The position numbers and the translations under genes were made by a program. The notes beneath the pieces are model-generated. The model did no database searches, was not told where the DNA came from, and saw only the letters and a program-made list of their open reading frames with translations. Source: Wyeomyia smithii (lineage: Eukaryota; Arthropoda; Insecta; Diptera; Culicidae). From it: DNA of 64,000 nt. Every line of letters starts with the position of its first letter. The stretch's first letter is position 1. Where the stretch lies: NCBI RefSeq assembly GCF_029784165.1, contig NC_073695.1, positions 210,509,781 to 210,573,780 of the forward strand, in the 5' to 3' direction. Below are positions 45,829-56,655 of the stretch, piece after piece.

Positions 45829-46492
45829 TTTAAATGAAAAACGTCCCAATTTTGATGCGTTTTTTCAACTGTCATTTTTCATCTAGCTGAAATTTTGCAA
45901 GGATGTTCTTATGGGTTAAACATATCATAATGTATTATGTCTTTGGCACAATTTTTGACAGTTATTTTCAGAATAAGATCACACCAAAAAAATTTACACC
46001 AAGATAATTAAGAAACAACACAAACATATGATAATAACTTCAATTTAGATATATTTAATTAAAAAAAACACGCTTTAAAAACAGATTTTTTCTACGAAAA
46101 CTACATATTGCTTGTCAAACAATCATAGTTAACTAACCTTGAAGATACTGATATAAAAATAGTGGGTAATCAAATTTTTTCACAGAGTTTTTTTTCTGAA
46201 GGACGAAATTAGTATCTAAAACTTTGCCGAAGACAGTTTATCGATAAAACAAACCGTGTTGGCTCTGGAAATATTTTTATCATTATTAGGCACGCGGGTT
46301 AATCGTATATGAAACAAACTTTAAGCAAGATAAATTGACTCTTTTCAATGGAAGTTGGCGTTAGTGTGGGTAAAAATGTGTGGGCCACATACACACATAC
46401 ACATATACACACGCCCCCATATTAATTGTTTGATGTAATCCCTTTCAGGCATTTTACAGATATTCTGAGTGAGTTCCTTGCTATAAAGGGCC
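45829..46492. other. Intergenic, no gene seen
   Basis: AT-rich. A (CACATA)n microsatellite lies at about 46385-46412. Confidence 0.4.
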
Positions 46493-46655
46493 CATTAGAG
46501 AACGTCTATTAATTACGTAACGCAAATAATTACCTTTTTCGACCCCCCTTCTAGCTATTTAACTATTTTTCGGATCTTGAAAATTTTTATATGGGTTGTC
46601 AAACTTTCCAACCCCCTTTTTAGGCGTTACGTTATAATTGGATGTTCCATTACCT
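46493..46655. mobile_element. Short MITE with inverted TAACGTAACGC-type ends
   Basis: AGAACGTCTATTAATTACGT then AACGC on the left is mirrored by GCGTTACGTTATAATTGGAT on the right. The interior has CGACCCCCCTT and CCAACCCCCTTTT. This resembles a very common insect MITE type. Confidence 0.55.
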
Positions 46656-46725
46656 GTTTATTTGCAAATTTCCTATTATGGAAATAATTTCTGGGTTATT
46701 AAAAATATTGAAAATCTTGCTTCGA

Positions 46726-46792
46726 TTTTACGTACAATTCGATTTTACGCACATTTCAAAAACGAGAATGTGCGTAAAATCGAGGTATACCT
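46726..46792. repeat. Pogo-like terminal fragment with a perfect 15-bp stem hairpin
   Basis: CGATTTTACGCACAT (46740-46754) and ATGTGCGTAAAATCG (46768-46782) form a perfect stem with a 13-base loop. The right side continues AGGTATACCTG, the inverted form of CAGGTATACCTCGAT, similar to pogo/Tigger-type termini and to the element at 56656. Confidence 0.55.
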
Positions 46793-48069
46793 GTACTTAT
46801 TGTGTCTTTTGTTACGAATAGCTCAGGAAGCATGTTACACTCACATATGGCTTGCCAAACCATTACCTTTTTACCAAATTTTTCGGTAAAAATTTAATTT
46901 TAAATTTAATTTTAATTGTTTTTGGAATCACCCTAGTAAAAAATAAATGAACCACACTAATAAAAATTTGAGATACCTAATGAACGTTAAAATAATTTAC
47001 ATCTGGTTTGGAACGAGCTATGAGTCATTTTAGAAACCCACTTCAAAATATTCTACTTTAAGCCCTCGGTTGCTCAGAAAACGGCCCAGAAGGTCGATTT
47101 TCGGTCAAAATTTATTTTTTCAAGATAATACCAGTTCTCGACGTTTTATTCCTTTTTAAGACATTCGGCATCGGAAAAATAGTTTCGATTTTCCCAATTT
47201 CCTATACTCCCCCTTTGGTAGTTTTAAAGGTCGAAAAATCACAACTTTGAGCGTTTTGATCTAATCCGCTCATGTATCATTTATTTCTAAGGCACCTGGA
47301 CAACTCTGCTTCATTGTTAAAATAGGACGTGAGTTTAAGGATCCATACTGTTTAAAAGCTTAATACTGTTCACTTGCAAGACTGTTGCCGATAAAAACGT
47401 GTTTGATTTAGTCTCCTTATCAGCTTATTGAGGAACTTATATTGTTTTACAATTTAATCAAAGCATAATTGCAAAATGAGAAAATTTTGAAGTTTTTAAA
47501 CGGTTTGTAGCGATATTTTTGCATCAAAGTAATAATATTCTTATGGCACAAGTTTCCAGTTCCAGAGCATTTGTTCATGAAAAATATATTAATTATTAGT
47601 AGAATTCGAACATTTTAAATATTTAGGAATATCTATTATTTGTGAATCTCTGGCAACAAAATAAAACTTTATTGTGAAAAGTATCATCACACACAGACAA
47701 TTGTTTTGGGTTACTAACACCTTTATTTGTTGCTGAGATCCTTCAATCATTTTTTAGAAAGAAAAATATTTTTATATTACCGATAGAAAAGATTAACAAC
47801 ACATATAACCCATTGCGAATTCTTATCAGTTTTAAATCTAAAACAAAACTATCTTTCATATCTAGGCAAAAACAGGGAGGATCGCTAACGAATAAAATTT
47901 GAACACCCCCACAAGCATACCAAGCCTCCAAAACAGTGTACTCTCCCTCTCGTGATAAACTCTCTCTGTCGCGATCAACAAAGTCCACGCGCACTGGCCA
48001 CCAGGGAGAGAGTACCAAGTAATGTGGGGCCTGAAGCTACCATTCCATTTACGCGGTCCAGCTTGGTAC
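46793..48069. other. Promoter-upstream intergenic sequence, no gene seen
   Basis: AT-rich with no recognisable coding sequence or resolved repeat. The sequence turns GC-richer after about 47960, approaching the promoter. Confidence 0.4.
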
Positions 48070-48075
48070 GATCGA

Positions 48076-48109
48076 TCAGTTGAGTGTTGACCGCGGATCC
48101 AAGCGGACG
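48076..48109 (+). promoter_or_regulatory. TATA-less core promoter: Inr plus DPE
   Basis: TCAGTT (48076-48081) matches the arthropod initiator TCAKTY with A+1 at 48078. GGACG at 48105-48109 matches the DPE consensus RGWYV and lies exactly at +28 to +32, the fixed spacing required for TFIID binding. No TATA box is present at -30. The downstream segment is GC-rich, ORF-poor and ends in a splice donor, as expected of a first exon. Confidence 0.65.
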
Positions 48110-48823
48110 ACGACTCTCCAGCTTTTCGCGATTGTTATCTCGTTGGCCACCATTACGCGTCGCGTCCCCGGTCAGCCTGGCTATTATTTTTTTTGCGCGG
48201 TGTTCTATTTTCCAGTCCGATTCGGCTTTTGGGTAATCGATCGAGCCGAAAGTCATCATCATCATCATCCCGTCGGTCGTTCCGTCTTGTCCAGCCTTCT
48301 GTAATTACGAGAGTGAAGTGCGCGTGTGTGGTGCCAACGATCACCAATCGGTCGTAATTGTGGAAAAGCGGAGCAGTTCATTGAAGAAAGCCAACAAAAA
48401 GTGCGATTGTGTCTGAGCCGTGATATACACGTACCGATTTGCATGCGTTTGGCGGTCAGTGGCTTTGTGGTGCGTCGTAAAAAGCAGATCAGTGTCACTG
48501 CTCTTTCCGTTCGTCTCGCGGTGGAAGCTGGTTGTCGAGATAATCAGTTGACGCCGTCTGGAACTCGTGAAATTTAATTTTAAAAAAACATCGATTCAGA
48601 GTGCTAAGATATAGTGCTAAGGGTTATTCAGCTGAGTGTATTCGTTTGGAAGCTGTTCTCACCTGCTGTTGTGATCTTTGAAGAGCAGTTTTGTGCTTGA
48701 AGAGGTTGCCAAGTGCTAAGTCATGTGGAGTGGTTGACCCTTACCAGTCCCAGTCTAGTGATAATTATTGATGGATTGCCAATCATTCGCAGAGGATTGG
48801 AGTCGACTGGAGCATCTGTAGAA
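48078..48823 (+). other. Putative 5'-UTR first exon (746 nt) with splice donor
   Basis: It runs from the Inr to AGAA|GTAAGTATG (GT at 48824), a near-consensus donor. It is non-repetitive and carries several short upstream ATG frames and a (CAT)n run near 48260, but no long ORF. It could be an alternative first exon of the gene whose coding exon lies at 37 kb only if that gene's remaining coding exons are downstream; otherwise it belongs to a separate gene reading out of the window. Confidence 0.55.
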
Positions 48824-48914
48824 GTAAGTATGCAAACAATCTGAGAAGAGTTGCCAAGTAAAGTGATCAGTAGTGTGATTCAAACTTAAAATACTATAAA
48901 GGAAAAAGTATAAA

Positions 48915-49226
48915 GTTTAAAGTTAAAAGTAAAAAGTAAAAAGTAAAAAGTAAAAAGTAAAAAGTAAAAAGTAAAAAGTAAAAAGTAAAAAGTAAAAAGT
49001 AAAAAGTAAAAAGTAAAAAGTAAAAAGTAAAAAGTAAAAAGTAAAAAGTAAAAAGTAAAAAGTAAAAAGTAAAAAGTAAAAAGTAAAAAGTAAAAAGTAA
49101 AAAGTAAAAAGTAAAAAGTAAAAAGTAAAAAGTAAAAAGCAAAAAGTAAAAAGTAAAAAGTAAAAAGTAAAAAGTAAAAAGTAAAAAGTAAAAAGTAAAA
49201 AGTAAAAAGTAAAAAGTAAAAAGTAA

Positions 49227-49279
<53 letters not shown>

Positions 49280-49455
49280 TAAAAAGTAAAAAGTAAAAAG
49301 TAAAAAGTAAAAGTAAAAAGTAAAAAGTAAAAAGTAAAAAGTAAAAAGTAAAAAGTAAAAAGTAAAAAGTAAAAAGTAAAAAGTAAAAAGTAAAAAGTAA
49401 AAAGTAAAAAGTAAAAAGTAAAAAGTAAAAAGTAAAAAGTAAAAAGTAAAAATTA
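48915..49455 (+). repeat. (GTAAAAA)n minisatellite, about 75 units
   Basis: A 7-bp unit, GTAAAAA, repeats almost perfectly for about 540 bases. The few variants are GCAAAAA near 49139, GTAGAAA near 49252 and one GTAAAA near 49313, with ragged edges on both sides. It begins about 90 bases after the donor at 48823, i.e. at the start of the presumed first intron. Because 7 is prime to 3, all minus-strand frames stay open (LLFTFYF repeats); this is not a protein. Confidence 0.95.
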
Positions 49456-51269
49456 AGAGTGAAAAGTAAAAAATTAAAAAGTCGAAAATCATTGCAAACC
49501 CATACCAAATAATAGAAAACACTTTAATTTAACACGGTATGTAAAAACGGTCGAGGTTTATTTGTGAAACCAAAGAAGAATGGGCTAAAAGCAACTCAAT
49601 AAAGCGTTGATTAAGTTGCACCAAATCGGCTGCGAAATCGGATGGCTTTACGGGCATTATAAACATAATAAATAGATACAATCAATCAACTAGCAAAAAC
49701 ATAGAATGCTTATTGTAACTCGGAACCGAAGAGACAAGAGATTGCATAAAAGGATAGATTTAGATTATTCATTTATCAAGTAAACGCGTGAAGTCTGCAT
49801 ACAGTCTGGCATTTCTTTCTTGTAAAACGGACTTTGCATTACCTTTCTGCACTTCGCCGCCAAGCCATGGCCGATCAACGAAACCGGCTCGAAAGTTGGC
49901 TCAAAAGTCAATCTTTTTGATGTTGCGTAACCGTTCTTTGCTACCCCTGCGGACGGCCAAAATCCACTTCAGCCACTCGTTGGCAGACATCACCGTTATA
50001 CAAACACCTTTTAGCCGGATTGCCGCTCGTGGCACTCACAGGTGAAGAGAAAGAAAAAATGCCCATGCCTTAAATGCTGAATTGACGCTAAACTAGCCGA
50101 AGGACGGCCGCGCCGCCGGTTTTGCGGTGAAGTACTCCGCTGCAGACGGACCCGAGTGTGTCCACTGATTAGCATTCATGGAGCGAGATTTTGTTGTTTC
50201 GAAATGTGTTTAATTTTGTGGGTCGAACGCAAGCATGTAGCTTCACATACATTTGTTTTCACTGTTTTTCTTCTATTCCGATTACCTGTTGCCCGCTATG
50301 ATTTATGTTAATATTTTGTAAAGCGACTATTTTTGAATAAATTTCCCCTCATCAACGGTTCACGCTAGCAGGGCCGCTAGGCTGTACCACAACAATCACC
50401 GAAGGGGAGGAGAAATTCCTTCCTCTTTCTCTCCGCTGCTAGCTGCTGGACACTGCCTGCCTGGGTGTTTCATGCTGTGGCTGCTCACCAAGGGTGTTAT
50501 CTTTCACCAGCCCCAAACTCTCATCTTCAATAAGCTCGTTTAGTTATTCAACTCTCTACTTAAGATTTCGTTTCGCGCACTTCGCTTGCTGAAAATAGCA
50601 TTTTTTCGTACATATCCAAACCAAACCCATGGCAGCGGGTTTTCATTACTATTCACTTTTTCTTCGGTTCGCTCCGCCACGAACGGTGCCCGCGTCGTGC
50701 CTCCCGCGTGTTTGTTGTTGTTGTTGTGGTAGGTGTTGTTGTTTATGTTGTTGTTGATGGTGCTGGCGAGCATAAAGGTTGTATTTTTCCTTTTCCAACC
50801 GATCAGGTGAAGCGATTTTCATCTATTTTCTTTTTCTACTCATCCACTGGTCACGGCTAGTGTAGCGTATGTATTCACACAATCACTCGGTGGATTAATG
50901 CGTTGCGTTATGGGAAAATTAATCGTAAATAAGTCACTTTTGCACTGGTATTGCCGTGTAGTTCGTGCTTTGTAAACAGTTTGCACCCTCCAGCAGCAGG
51001 TGTGATGCTGAGTCAGAGCTTAGTCGGCCAGGGCGAACGTGTGGTAGCAGAGATCATTGTCATTCTTCTAGCGGATCATTAGATCTGAATGCAGTGAGGA
51101 TAAGTGAATTCCCAGACAGTTTGTCCGATAATGGCTGCTTAATTATGCGTATATAGACGAATCTTTTTTGGATTACTCAATCAGTAAGTTCTAAGCTAGC
51201 TGATGAGGAAACCAAACCAGATTGCAGTTCTCGAGCAATGGGCGTACCAATGAAGCGCTTTTAGGTTAT
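49456..51269. other. Intron-like/intergenic, no gene recognised
   Basis: Relatively GC-rich, apparently non-repetitive patches occur at 49790-50170 and 50380-50800. The second includes a (GTT)n run near 50710-50760. They may be regulatory. No coding sequence is recognised. Confidence 0.35.
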
Positions 51270-51605
51270 GCGGGTCTATGAAATCACGGCCAACTTTTGA
51301 TACGAAATCTAGTGTCATGAAGAACACCAGAGTCCCTTACAGGGACTCTATTGATTTCTAACCAATAGTCGGAGATAACTGGTTTCAAAATACGGTGGAT
51401 GATTTTAGCTTCGCACTTAGTAATACTGATCGTGAGCGTCTTCTTTTGATACCAGCTGGTAAACGCATTTGAAAATACCTGTAATCTTTGCAAAAACAAT
51501 TTCAAGTTATCTAGATACACCAGCTTACAACCATCACATAACATCAGCGTCATGTCGTCGAAAAAAATGTGAATAGCAGAGGCCCCACATTACTTCCTTG
51601 GGGAA
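51270..51605 (-). pseudogene. LINE reverse transcriptase relic with destroyed catalytic motif
   Basis: Minus strand: LVPQGSNVGPLLFTFF (motif B), a one-base frameshift, then FDDMTLMLCDGCKLVYLDNL, where YLDN replaces the YADD catalytic motif C. The conserved thumb-side block WYQKKTLTISITKCEAKIIH and the DSGVLHDTRF block (normally D-L-G-V-L) follow. It is truncated at both ends. Loss of the second catalytic Asp means it is inactive. Affiliation is I- or Jockey-like, not finer. Confidence 0.75.
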
Positions 51606-52116
51606 CTAATGACTTTTTAAAGAATTGCAATGAAAAGCTCAAACCAAAACTAATAGAACGTAAGAACTCTTCCACCTAAAAACGACAACAGGACTTCAAC
51701 CAAAAGGATGATGTCATGAAAAAAAATTAAAATTTGCTTTAAAATCGGAGCACTATTGAGTTACAGAACTGACAGCTTGATGACATTTATAGCTTGACCC
51801 CCACAACTTTCAATCTACTTTTCATGGCTTCTGAAACCTGATTTTTAATTATAAGAAACATTTACGAATGTTTGCAGGTCATAACAGAGAAAACCCGCTA
51901 TTTTTGACTCGACATCCTAAAACCCACATTAAGATTGTACTCGCAAATAAAACAGACAAACAAAAACAAAATTCTTTTTAAGTCGAATACTTTTGAGATT
52001 CTCAAGGAATAAATTAACTCATATTAGCTATCAAATTTGAAAAATCTATATTGAGCGTCTTAGCAGAGTGATTTAAAAAATCAGAAGCAAGAATTATAAG
52101 TTTCCGTTAGACTCTA
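51606..52116. other. Intergenic, no gene seen
   Basis: AT-rich; short random frames only. Confidence 0.4.
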
Positions 52117-52236
52117 CTAGAAATTTGAGAGATGAATATTGAATTTAGTCCAAACAAATACGTATTTCGACTGTGACATACAGTATTTGCCGTAATTGTT
52201 TGGACTAAATTCAGCATTTATCTCTCAAATTTCTAG
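52117..52236. mobile_element. 120-bp fold-back element with about 41-bp arms
   Basis: CTAGAAATTTGAGAGATGAA ... TAGTCCAAACAA (52117-52158) is mirrored by TTGTTTGGACTA ... AAATTTCTAG (52196-52236) with about three mismatches and a 37-base loop. It would form a strong hairpin if transcribed. Confidence 0.75.
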
Positions 52237-52287
52237 CCAGAACCGGACCGCAAGAAGGGCAGCAGCTGCTTTTACAAGCTATCGTTT

Positions 52288-52722
52288 TTAATTATTTAGG
52301 TGTTGATGGTGGAGGTCGTTATGTAGGGCTAGCTTAATTTGCGCCAACGAATCATGCCACACGAAGTATTTTTTGGCAAATTTGTGGGCCTTCTTCCTCC
52401 GAAATTTCTCCGGAACATCCAGGCGCGACCTGCCGATGAAAAGTTCCCTTATGGTGATCTGCCTGATGACTGCTTTAATGTACATCCGGTCGTCCTTCAC
52501 GATGCATTTCAGCTGCACCAACCAACAACGCAGGTTCTTGGTGCGGGATTTGGCCACCGTATTCCGGTTATCGGTTCGGTTAGCTACTTTACCTTGAAAA
52601 CACCAAGTCCGGCCCGCTTCATTACCATTTGACCTTCTTTTTTTACTTTTTTTTTCCGTCGGCCTAGTTCCGCCATTGTTGTTGTGCCAATCACCGACGC
52701 CCGAAGAGGCGACTTCACCCAA
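52288..52722 (-). CDS. Unidentified basic ORF, 144 codons
   Basis: This open frame is GC-richer than its neighbours and strongly basic: EKKSKKRRSNGNEA near residue 24, RRKKAHKFAKKYFVWHDSLA near residue 107. It has no signal peptide or recognised domain. It could be a transposon-derived coding fragment, given the fold-back on one side and a SINE on the other. I do not recognise the family and it may be a chance ORF. Confidence 0.25.
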   Translation of the reverse strand: MGEVASSGVGDWHNNNGGTRPTEKKSKKRRSNGNEAGRTWCFQGKVANRTDNRNTVAKSRTKNLRCWLVQLKCIVKDDRMYIKAVIRQITIRELFIGRSRLDVPEKFRRKKAHKFAKKYFVWHDSLAQIKLALHNDLHHQHLNN

Positions 52723-52774
52723 GACCCTAATCTACGACGCGTTACTTCCTAATTTTTCGCCTCATAAAATCTTC

Positions 52775-52930
52775 CAGTGTCGGTTAGGATCAAATCTAGA
52801 CCTATTGGGTTGATTGTGAGTGGATCACGCCCTCCCGCAACCATCGACACCTATGTTGGAATTCGAACCCAGGTCATCAGCATTGTTGGCGGGAATGTTA
52901 CCGAGTACGCTAGGCCCTTAGATGAAGAGA
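52775..52930 (-). mobile_element. tRNA-related SINE-like sequence
   Basis: On the minus strand GGGCCTAGCGTACTCGGTAA resembles an A box, and about 40 bases on CTGGGTTCGAATTCCAACA contains a near-perfect B box (GGTTCGAATTCC). The spacing fits a tRNA-derived pol III promoter. It does not fold as a full tRNA by eye and lacks a clear anticodon arm, so I call it SINE-like. Confidence 0.5.
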
Positions 52931-53346
52931 AAAAGTGGAAGAGGTTGTTTATAACACACGACCGCAGAGGTAACGTAGAATACGACAGCCTGTCTTGTGT
53001 CAATGTCTTTCTTGGCATAGGTTTGGGAATACACTCAATTGGGGTTAATTAATTTAATAGCCTCTTTGCTCCAGATGACGTTTACCTCTGTAGCCGGTAC
53101 CGCGGTTTCACTTGCTGCCGTATCCAAAACAAGAATGAAATTGAATTGTTTTGTGGCTGTCTTTTGTATCAAGTTGCACTAAGATATTTTAATTTAGGCA
53201 GTGGCTACGAAGAGGCTATAGACAAGGGCAAATAGTGCATTCTCCATCTATGATAGGATGCATTTTACGATAGCTTAGATAATTTTACAAGTGATTCCTG
53301 CATTAGTAAGACTTGCGCTGTAGCGGTGGCGGTGGTGGTGCCACAA
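52931..53346. other. Intergenic, no gene seen
   Basis: Nothing recognised apart from a GGCGGTGGTGGT run near 53324-53340. Confidence 0.4.
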
Positions 53347-53476
53347 GCGCTATAAACATGCACACACGCGCTACAGACATGCATACACGCCATAAACATA
53401 CACACACGCTATATAGCAAGCCACACACCTTATATATTAGGGATACACGCTTTAAATATTCACACACGTTATGTGC
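53347..53476 (+). repeat. Degenerate about 20-bp minisatellite
   Basis: Seven diverged units of the form GC(G)CTATAAACATGCACACAC follow one another. The CACACAC end of each unit is the best conserved part. Confidence 0.7.
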
Positions 53477-54586
53477 ACACACCCTACATACGCTGGATGA
53501 TGGGCCTTCTCAAACCACCTGACGGTGCGAGTCTTTTTCAGTTTCGGGTTGTATTCACCCAACGATATCTGAATCGGATTACCGCTGGTGGGGTTCAACT
53601 CAGATCGAAGGAAAGCCGAACTGAAATAGGTAAGAACTGCAGCTAACCACTACCACCGCCGCTGTTGCTCGATGCTGATCCACTCCGCCTACTGCCATCG
53701 GTGTTGATGTCCGCTGCTGCTGCCTGCTGCTAGTAAACTGATTTGCTTGAGGAGAAACAGTCTCTTATATAGCCCGAAGAGTGCATTCCCGGCTAACTAG
53801 GTACTCCATTCTGTCGTCCTTTTTAGGGAAAGGCAGCAAGCGACCAATCAAAAGTCGACATTTGCGTTTCGACAATGTTCAACAATTTTCAATATTACAA
53901 TAGTTTGAACAATCAGATTACAATTTTCTGCATTTGAACGGGTGCTTAAATGATTTTCCAATCGATTGCTGCAAAAATGACAGAAATTGGTCGGAAACTG
54001 ACTGAGTTTAAAGCATTTGAAATTGGACAATTTTTGTGACGCTCTCGATGTTTTCGGTTTTGAAATTGGATCCCTGTATTGAAATTGGGTCCCTGTAATT
54101 GTTGCCGTAAGACGTATTCTACGTCAAAAATACGCTAGGCTCCCACCTAGTGGATTTACCTTCTTGGCCGCGGCCCGAATCTAAAGGTCCCTCACCTTCC
54201 TTACCTTCGGTTGTCTTCGGTTTTCTTACACTGCCAGCTTGTCACTGGTTCGCCTGGGTCTTCTTGAACGATCTTACCATACGAAACACAGTCTAATGAT
54301 CATATCTCAACTGTTTTGCGATCCATCTGTGGATTTTTAACTTTTTGTTAAGACTGTGACAAAATTTTGCACATGTAAACATTGCAATTCAAACCAGTTT
54401 AACCTAAAATTTATTTAATTTTTACCCTTGCAATAAAAAGATATACACAAAAGAGCTATGTGTCCACCAAAATGCGGAAAATTTTTGATTTTGGGATGCC
54501 AACTATTTGACGATTTGTTGTTGTTGTTTTACTCATTTTAGTTTACAAATACACGCCTACCGAAAGTTTAACTGCCAGTAGTCACG
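53477..54586. other. Intergenic, no gene seen
   Basis: GC-richer at 53560-53740 with CTGCTG/CCACCG runs. A short duplicated phrase (TTGAAATTGG.TCCCTGTA) lies at 54060-54100. CTCCCACCTAGTGGATTTACC near 54149 belongs to mosquito repeat sequence. No gene. Confidence 0.35.
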
Positions 54587-54622
54587 TATAAAAGCTAGCA
54601 TGCAGAAATGTAGTTTTCATTG
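54587..54622 (+). promoter_or_regulatory. Possible TATA + Inr core promoter
   Basis: TATAAAAG starts at 54587, and TCATTG with its A at 54619 lies 32 bases downstream, the right TATA-to-start distance. AGACG follows at +25, near but not at the DPE position. No clear gene follows; the first downstream ATG frame is about 16 codons. It may be an LTR or element promoter. Confidence 0.35.
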
Positions 54623-55600
54623 TATAGCCGGTTACTGCAGCAAGACGACGGTTGACTCTTACTGGAAACTGTCTTGACCCGCAGCCGGCAGAGCAGCAGT
54701 TGATTTCAGCGCAGTAAGCCTAATCAAACTGGAAATGAGACAGGCTGTCGTAATTTTTCGTAAACTTTGCGATCGTGTCTTATAAACAACATCATCAACT
54801 ATTTCTCATAAAGATGCATGCATTATGAACGAAAAAAATTGATGAGCATTTAAGAAAGGGTCCATAACCTGCTTTCCGGCGAAGCTTTTTCATGATGCCG
54901 AAACAAGAGTGATATACGGCCTTTACGACGACTTTTTTTGAATGCGTCTCTTGTTTCTACCGATCAACTGTTTGCAGTTTGTTGCTCTTCAGTTATTTTT
55001 GTGCACCAAGGAACCTAAAGTCCCAAAGATTGGGTCGATTGGGTGACACTGATGCAAATTTGTTGGGTTGCGTGTTTTGGATACAAATAACGTCCGAAGA
55101 CTCTAGCTTTTAAAATAGTTAATCGTGAAGTTTTTGCCAAAATGTTGATGCAGTTCAGTTACAATTGTACAACGCAAATGCCCAATGCTTATAGTTTCGA
55201 CGCTTTTTCGAACAGAACTGTGCATGCATAAGTAAAAATAAAAATACTGACACAAAGAAGTTAAAGAGAGCTACTAATTTCTACTTTTATCTCTTTCTGA
55301 AAGCGTTTTTTTGGAGTTAGTAAACCACAAAGATAAAAAACATTAGTTGTTACCCATTTAACTATATATAAATCCGTTCTAAATTACAGCATAAACGAAG
55401 CTGTAGACACTAAATTGTTCTTTCAGGCAAAAATCACTTGAAATCAGAACTTAGTAACCTAAAAGAAAATATCACTACTAATTATAAGTATAAAAAAATT
55501 CCCATAATTATTAGCAAAAATTTTATCATTTTTCTTGTGATTACTTGTCCAACTATTTCCAAGAATTTTCATCTGTTTATACTTAGCAAAATAATATATT
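54623..55600. other. Intergenic, no gene seen
   Basis: AT-rich. Only short frames with no recognisable protein. Confidence 0.4.
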
Positions 55601-55790
55601 CTCTGTCTGATTTTCATTTTAAATTGTAGGTGGAAATCAGTCTGCTTACTGCATGTGAAGGTTTTTGACGCAAAATTCAAAATGTACTTAAATTTTCTCT
55701 GATTTTCATCTTAAATTGCAGGCGAAAATAGATCTGCGTTCTGCATGTTCTTCAAATGCGCGCAAATTCAAAATTTACGCAAAAAAGTGT
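55601..55790 (+). repeat. Two-copy tandem repeat of about 95 bp with acceptor-like cores
   Basis: CTGATTTTCATTTTAAATTG then TAGG (55607) recurs as CTGATTTTCATCTTAAATTG then CAGG (55699). A CTGC...ACTGCATGT/TTCTGCATGT block and AAATTCAAAAT follow each. Each copy contains a TTTTCAT...TTGYAG| acceptor-like string. Confidence 0.6.
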
Positions 55791-56396
55791 AAAAGCGTAT
55801 CCTGTGGATTAGAAAAGGACAGTTTAAATTCTCAGTTATCCAAAGTTCAGAGTTCAAAGAAAACATTAACTTCCCCCTCGATCATGGATATGGCGGAACT
55901 GTTGTCATAGGATCTCTTGCTGTACTTAAAAAACCATATATCCAAAACAAATGGCAAAGCTTTGTTGTTTTTGAGTAACATTTTATTACGTTCTATGTCT
56001 TATGAACCGCGCATTAGACAAAAAGGCAGCAAACTAAAGGTAACAATTGTATGTGTTTCTGAAGGGAAACATACAACTAAGAGCCGCAATGTATGTGTTA
56101 GTGAGACTTCATTCGCTGCATTTCTATTAATGCAACGTTCAGGTTCATTTCTGTCCCCTTTACCTACTTTTATACAGAATCCTTCCCGTAGCGTCCCAGT
56201 TCAAATGTTTAATGAGTTTTCCAGATTAGCAAGAGTACTATCGAAGCTGTCTATTCACGCGTATAACCCGATGTAATGCAGAAATCATTAATATTTCATA
56301 CTGTATGATGAGAAAATAAATTATATTTACTACACAAACCACACACTTGTGCGCGGCCACAACAACATTTTTATAGTTAGTTGATTTGACTCATAT
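55791..56396. other. No gene confirmed
   Basis: A plus-strand open frame of 119 codons at 55917-56276 begins at a TTG and has no recognisable domain; I treat it as chance. Confidence 0.35.
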
Positions 56397-56655
56397 CCAA
56401 AAATAAAAACATATGGTTATTAGACACGACACGGTTATATGGGAAAAAAGCGATGGTGTTATTTTTTCGCTCCCATTTTCCCCCCTTTTCGTGTTCCTTA
56501 TGGGTCCTATAACAGCCGTGTTACTTTTCTGATCGAACGTTGTAACTATATTTTTGCGCACAATTTTTAAAGTTCCCATACGATTTTATATGGGAAAATC
56601 TACTGTTTCGAAACTTATTCTCTAGTGATGTCCAGTTGGCTCCTAAAAATATATA
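56397..56655. repeat. Left arm of a large inverted repeat (partner 61068-61312)
   Basis: TTTTCGTGTTCCTTATGGGT then CCTATAACA, and CATACGATTTTATATGGGAA then AATC, are inverted at 61068-61312, with identity about 80% by eye over roughly 250 bases. The arm stops exactly where the pogo-like element begins. Confidence 0.7.

Noticed and set aside
48894..49522. Open frames of about 200 codons on the minus strand (LLFTFYF repeats)
   Set aside because: They are only the translation of the 7-bp GTAAAAA array, which keeps all minus-strand frames open; there is no protein signal.
55917..56276. 119-codon plus-strand ORF
   Set aside because: It starts at a TTG codon, has no domain and lies in repeat-flanked AT-rich DNA.
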